Positions 61,037 to 64,000 of a DNA stretch of 64,000 bases are shown piece by piece. The DNA is from Denticeps clupeoides. Its lineage: Eukaryota; Chordata; Actinopteri; Clupeiformes; Denticipitidae. Position numbers and translations under genes: made by a program. The notes below the pieces were generated by a model. The model saw nothing but the letters and a program-made list of their open reading frames with translations, searched no databases and had not been told where the DNA came from. Position 1 is the stretch's first letter. Each line of letters begins with the position of its first letter. The stretch spans positions 1 through 64,000 of the forward strand of contig NW_021629771.1 in assembly GCF_900700375.1 (NCBI RefSeq), given 5' to 3'.

Positions 61037-62564
61037 TTACAGGTCTCCGGGGGTTGATGATTGCTGTGATGATGGCCGCCCTGATGTCATCACTCACCTC
61101 CATCTTCAATAGCAGCTCCACCCTTTTCACTATGGACATCTGGAAAAAACACCGCCGCCGCGCCAGTGAAAAAGAGCTGCTGCTGGTTGGCAGGTCAGTT
61201 GCCATGATGAAGATTCTCCAGATTCTACAAGTCACGTATCCATTACAGCGTGTCTGTGTGTGTGTGTCTGTGTGTGTGTGTGTGTGTGTGCTGCAGAATC
61301 GTCACTGTGATCCTGGTGGTTATTAGTGTCATCTGGATACCAATCCTGCAGAGTGCTAACAGCGGCCAGCTGTATGTTTATATCCAATCAGTGACAAGTT
61401 ACCTGGCCCCGCCCGTTTCGTCCATATTTGTGTTGGCTGTTTTCTGGAAAAGGACGAACGAAGCTGTAAGTAACAAACACACAGAAAGTGAAAGTGATGG
61501 TGAAATTTGTGAAACACTCAGCACAGCATACGAATTGTCCCCTCTGTATTTAACCATCACCCTTGGGGAGCCCGGGGACCAGTGTATGGGGATGGTACCT
61601 TCCTCAAGGGGACCTCAGTGGGCACCATGACAGGCTCCCGGGGACCAGTGTATGGGGATGGTACCTTCCTCAAGGGGACCTCAGTGGGCACCATGACAGG
61701 CTCCCGGGGACCAGTGTGTGGGGACGGTACCTTCATCATGGGGACCTCAGTGGGCACCATGACAGGTGCCCGAGGATGCCCCACTTACCCCTTAGGCCCC
61801 ACTGCTGCCCATCAAAAGGCTCCAGTGTATCATGATCATGTGTGTGGACCATGCCATGTTCAGCAGTAACACCATTCCTGCGTGTGTGTGTGTGTGTGTG
61901 TGTAAGGGTGCGTTCTGGGGACTGATGGTGGGCCTCGTAGTCGGGGTGACACGGATGGTTCTGGAGTTCGCTTACCCGCCTCCACGCTGTGGTGTGGAAG
62001 ACTTCGCCCCTTCTGTGCTGCGCTCTGTTCACTACCTGCACTTCGCCATCATTCTGTGTGGGCTGACCATGGCCGTCGTCATGGTGATCAGTCTACTCAC
62101 ACCCCCACCCCCCCCTGAGCAGGTGACAGAACACAACAGCTAACACGCACAGTTACACACACACACAGTTAACAGTACTTGGGTGATTTGTGTTTTTCAG
62201 ATCCAGAATCTGACCTGGTGGAGTCTGAATAATCCCTCAGAGCAAGATCTTCCTCTGCAGAAAGTGTCCACAGTAAGAGGTATTCCTCTCTCGCCCAGTC
62301 ATTCCTTCGTTAAATCATTCACTCCATCACTCGTTCACCTTCCATCCCTCCTTCTCTCCTCTAGTGGGCGGAGACTCAGTCAGAAGAGGCCGCTGTGTGA
62401 GGACTCCCAGGTTCTGCAGTCCACACCCGTCCCGAGCCCCCACCGGGGCCACTGTTCCCATGATTCCTAGCACCACGGAGGACCCGTTCTGGGCCCGTTT
62501 CTGTTGTGTGAATGCAATTATCCTCATGTGTGTTAACATTTTCTTTTATGCTTACTATGCCTGA
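45629..62564 (+). CDS. slc5a10: Sodium/sugar cotransporter SLC5A10 (SGLT5), 15 coding exons
   Basis: Exons: 45629-45739, 46142-46213, 46311-46415, 48048-48107, 48281-48385, 49822-49927, 50036-50116, 50400-50605, 51593-51728, 60522-60629, 61043-61193, 61297-61465, 61907-62122, 62201-62279, 62365-62564. All introns are GT-AG and the frame holds to TGA, total 1905 nt (634 aa; human about 600). This is an SSS-family plasma-membrane symporter; human SGLT5 moves mannose and fructose with sodium. Family features seen: [18 protein letters not shown] (first membrane segment), [98 protein letters not shown], and the C-terminal segment ending [11 protein letters not shown]. The donor of exon 14 is ambiguous; only the site after 62279 keeps frame. 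fam83g lies antisense inside introns 8 and 9. Confidence 0.95.
45822..45895 (+). mobile_element. SINE family A, short remnant
   Basis: GGTGGGTTCGAACCCCACTTACTA followed by a shortened tail. Located in slc5a10 intron 1. Confidence 0.55.
46705..46864 (+). mobile_element. SINE family A
   Basis: Head GGTGCTAGTAGCCTAGCGGG, tail GGGCATCTGGTAAATGCTG; slightly internally deleted. In slc5a10 intron 3. Confidence 0.85.
46870..48000. other. Unassigned sequence in slc5a10 intron 3
   Basis: Apart from a SINE family B scrap at about 47411-47463, no coding domain or recognised repeat is seen. The short open frames lack codon or motif support. Confidence 0.3.
48560..48712 (-). mobile_element. SINE family B, truncated head
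   Basis: GTGAAACGTGTCCTCTGTATTTAACCATCA through GGGACCTCAGTGGCA is present; the tRNA-like head is absent. Confidence 0.8.
48938..49645 (-). mobile_element. Tc1-type DNA transposon fragment split by a SINE
   Basis: The left terminal sequence CAGTGGGTACAGACAGTATTC, followed by TTTTTCACTCTTTGTTATAT, is a known type of fish Tc1 end. The minus strand after the SINE carries remnants of the N-terminal transposase region (49330-49640). Only part of the element survives. Confidence 0.65.
49118..49322 (+). mobile_element. SINE family B inserted in a Tc1 fragment
   Basis: GAAGCGGCCCTGTAATCATA to TTTCACTTCACTTTCAG; it interrupts the Tc1 remnant. Confidence 0.85.
49928..49989. repeat. (GT)n(GA)n microsatellite at the slc5a10 exon 6 donor
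   Basis: A GT tract begins within the donor site of exon 6 (GTGAGTGTGTG) and passes into a GA tract. The intron is only 108 bp long. Confidence 0.93.
50609..50656. repeat. (AC)n microsatellite after slc5a10 exon 8
   Basis: Starts within a few bases of the exon 8 donor. Confidence 0.93.
50926..57143 (-). CDS. fam83g: FAM83G (CK1-binding, DUF1669 family), 5 coding exons, nested in slc5a10
   Basis: Exons 5'-3': 57143-56682, 56610-56443, 53670-53546, 53452-51886, 51396-50926; lengths 462, 168, 125, 1567 and 471, in phase, GT-AG, 930 aa plus stop (human about 820). Start [16 protein letters not shown] matches the family start. The N-terminal DUF1669 (PLD-like fold, about residues 1-300) includes [17 protein letters not shown], the [18 protein letters not shown] stretch that holds the CK1-binding phenylalanines, and [14 protein letters not shown]. 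The C-terminus [13 protein letters not shown] is conserved with mammals. The protein is a scaffold recruiting casein kinase 1 in BMP and Wnt signalling (family knowledge). Exon 4 contains about 14 decapeptide repeats. Exon 1 begins at a splice acceptor (57160), so there is a 5' UTR exon upstream. Confidence 0.95.
52478..52896 (-). repeat. Coding 30-bp minisatellite in fam83g exon 4
   Basis: About 14 tandem copies encode a decapeptide of the form QQxTQHTHTG, with Q-Q and H-x-H nearly invariant. Units cycle through QQE, QQN and QQD versions, so there is also a 90-bp higher-order period. Every copy keeps the frame. Reverse-strand frames through it are artefacts. Confidence 0.93.
53675..54635. 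other. fam83g/slc5a10 intron sequence, no gene seen
   Basis: AT-rich, with a (GT)n tract near 54256-54278. No domains or recognisable repeats were found. Confidence 0.35.
54640..54826 (-). mobile_element. SINE family B
   Basis: GTGAAGTGATTGTCATTGTG to GGCTGCTTCCTTAACTGCA; moderately degenerate. Confidence 0.85.
55312..55518 (+). mobile_element. SINE family B
   Basis: GGGGCAGTGGTGACCTAGCA to ATCACTTTCACTTTCA; the head carries a deletion around the B box. Confidence 0.85.
55965..56115. repeat. ~60-bp tandem repeat, 2-3 copies
   Basis: Repeats of AACACATACTGTATACTGAG followed by TACTGTTATTCACTG. Confidence 0.88.
56142..56366 (+). mobile_element. SINE family B, full length
   Basis: Complete copy, from GGGGCAGTGGTGTCCTAGCG to the CACTTCACTTTTTCACTTTA tail; it ends less than 80 bp from fam83g exon 2. 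Confidence 0.9.
57180..59270. repeat. ~2.1-kb minisatellite, unit about 66-73 bp, in fam83g intron 1
   Basis: About 28 copies of a unit containing ACACTAAACCAGATTACNCT, GATACAAATACAGAACTA and ATAACTTTATCAACAAATAA. Two unit versions alternate, one with ACTACTTCAGTACTATAAC and one with AACCAGTACGATAAC. Near the right end two non-satellite segments (TTTCTTATATAGCCCAAAATC, 58815 and 59055) are embedded and duplicated with it. Confidence 0.93.
59353..59650 (-). other. Possible fam83g 5' UTR exon and promoter region
   Basis: On the minus strand a strong donor (CAT followed by GTAAGTATAGG) occurs at 59352, in the right position to join the acceptor at 57160 that precedes the fam83g start codon. The 5' limit of the exon is not visible. 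Confidence 0.4.
59934..60069 (+). mobile_element. SINE family A, degenerate
   Basis: GGTGGTAGTGGTTTAG head and GGGCATCTGGTAAATGCTG tail. Confidence 0.78.
60655..60896 (-). mobile_element. SINE family B, full length
   Basis: AAGTGAAGTGATTGTCATTG to CCGCTTCCTTAACCACTACT, in slc5a10 intron 10, starting about 25 bp after exon 10. Confidence 0.9.
61487..61818 (-). mobile_element. SINE family B with a triplicated 66-bp core
   Basis: The block GGGGACCAGTGTATGGGGAT to CACCATGACAGGCTCC occurs about three times at 66-bp spacing (61574, 61640, 61706). In slc5a10 intron 12. The matching open frames on both strands are artefacts. Confidence 0.88.
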
Positions 62565-62621
62565 GCCCTTCGCAGGAGGCGTGGCCTATGTTCATAATTC
62601 ACTAGCTGTAGCATTATTTTT

Positions 62622-62627
62622 AATAAA
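62622..62627 (+). promoter_or_regulatory. slc5a10 polyadenylation signal
   Basis: AATAAA lies 58 bp after the slc5a10 stop codon, the first canonical signal downstream. Confidence 0.6.
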
Positions 62628-62639
62628 TCTGGAGGCAAT

Positions 62640-63130
62640 ATTACACAACAATATATACTGTGTGTGTGTGTGTGTGTTATATGCCACAACATTATGGCTG
62701 TTATAAGGTGAAAACACTTGCATTATCTCAGTAAAGTGGGTGGGATTTATTACAGATATTCTTGTTCTTGAAGCTGATGGCGAAATGCAAATATTTGAAC
62801 GAGTTGTGATGTCTACATATGTGGTCTGGGCACTTGTATGATGTCCAAAGTAGGAAAGGTGATGAGCCACTGACAGGGTCGTGGTGCTGGATTGGAAATG
62901 GGCAGCAGGAATCTGGCCCAGTCTGATCATACCACTGATCTACCACTGCTTCACTAGCAAGAGGAAGATGATGGTGGGAAGCCCAATACCAGCAATAGTT
63001 TCCTAATGAAGCCACAGATCTGATTCCCCCTGAATTGCTTAACCAGGTAAAAATACTTTTTAAAAATACTTACACACACACACACAGTCTCATTCCTTTT
63101 CTGTCTGAACAGGCCTGACGGTGCATGGTA

Positions 63131-63163
<33 letters not shown>

Positions 63164-63358
63164 AAGGTGTGAAAGTGTACCATGCCTAACTCAGGTGTGG
63201 CAGGGAGGAGCTGTTTGATGAAAAATACAACCTGCAGGCAAAGCAGGAAAGAAAGGTGGAATGCTTGTTCCTTCATGTTTATGTATGCGTGGGACATTTT
63301 TTGTGAGAGATTTGTCCAGAAGTTATGTAGAACAAAGTGCAATGAAATGCTTGCTTAC

Positions 63359-63403
<45 letters not shown>

Positions 63404-63440
63404 AGGTCAGCACTTTGTTTCCTGTGCATGTAACAGAGAA
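62640..63440. other. 3' flank of slc5a10, no gene seen
   Basis: Contains (GT)n at 63128-63162 and (GA)n at 63363-63402. No domains were recognised. Confidence 0.4.
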
Positions 63441-63890
63441 ATGCAGAGCCGTCTAATTCTATGCATGCTGGACCTGCTGCGGAGGCTCAGGTCTTCTGAG
63501 GTACAGGGGCCACTCCTGAAGCCTTTTTATGACTCTGCAGTGGCATTGGCATTGCTGCAGCAACAGAATCTCCACTGGGGCCTTAAAGAGACTGAACAGG
63601 CTGATCCGGAGGGCCAGCTCTGTTCTAGGATGCCCTCTGGACCCAGTGGAGGTGGTGAGTGACAGGAGAATGGTGGCTAAGCTGTCATCCCTGCTAGACA
63701 ACATCTCCCACCCCATGCAGTAGACCCTGACAGCACTGAGCAGCTCCTTCAGTGGCAGGCTACTGCACCCACGATGTGGGAAGGAGAGGTTCAGAAGGTC
63801 TTTTCTTCCAACCGCTGTCAGACTCTACAACAAAGACCTCACAGTTGACCACACACACTCAGACAAACACACACTTCAAATACACCACGG
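63440..63890 (+). mobile_element. CR1/L2-type LINE 3' fragment
   Basis: The plus strand reads KRLNRLIRRASSVLGCPLDP and then FSGRLLHPRCGKERFRRSFL, the C-terminal end of fish Rex1/L2-type ORF2. 5' truncated. Confidence 0.78.
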
Positions 63891-64000
63891 TAATTACCAA
63901 CTGTACAGGTGTACCCATTGTACATGTGTAGATTTCAATTGTACATTTGTAGTTATATACATATACATATTTATTTTTTGCTGCTATTACCTCTGTATTC

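Overview
This is a piece of a vertebrate nuclear genome, almost certainly a teleost fish. The evidence is three spliced vertebrate genes with GT-AG introns, two abundant tRNA-derived SINE families, Tc1-type DNA transposons, L1/Tx1- and CR1/L2-type LINE fragments, a BEL/Pao relic and many (GT)n tracts. The species cannot be fixed from sequence alone.

Region 1 (1-9.56 kb) is a tandem array of ten units of about 0.97 kb. Each full unit carries three valine tRNA genes with three anticodons: AAC (minus), TAC (plus) and CAC (minus). I place 28 tRNA copies. About half match the array consensus or differ by one or two tolerable changes; the others carry indels or stem and loop damage. The array runs off the left edge (bases 1-3 are the end of another CAC copy) and ends on the right in a deleted unit followed by an inverted spacer fragment.

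Region 2 (9.7-21.2 kb) is a transposon graveyard: a BEL/Pao pol relic, an L1/Tx1-type LINE split by two solo-LTR-like insertions, a CR1/L2-type LINE tail, then unassigned sequence with a 30-bp minisatellite. Part of this may be the caskin1 3' UTR.

Region 3 (21.2-41.5 kb, minus) is caskin1, a synaptic CASK-binding scaffold, traced as 22 coding exons that stay in frame throughout (1323 codons). Its introns are full of SINEs, LINE fragments and a Tc1 element.

Region 4 (41.5-45.6 kb) lies between the divergent genes and holds a LINE tail and a 1.75-kb Tc1-type transposon with both inverted repeats.

Region 5 (45.6-62.6 kb, plus) is slc5a10 (SGLT5-type sodium/sugar cotransporter), 15 coding exons, 634 codons plus stop. 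fam83g (minus, 5 coding exons, 930 codons plus stop) lies within its introns and is interlocked with it: slc5a10 exon 9 sits inside a fam83g intron. fam83g contains a coding 30-bp minisatellite and has a roughly 2-kb satellite in its first intron.

Region 6 (62.6-64 kb) is 3' flank with microsatellites and another LINE tail.
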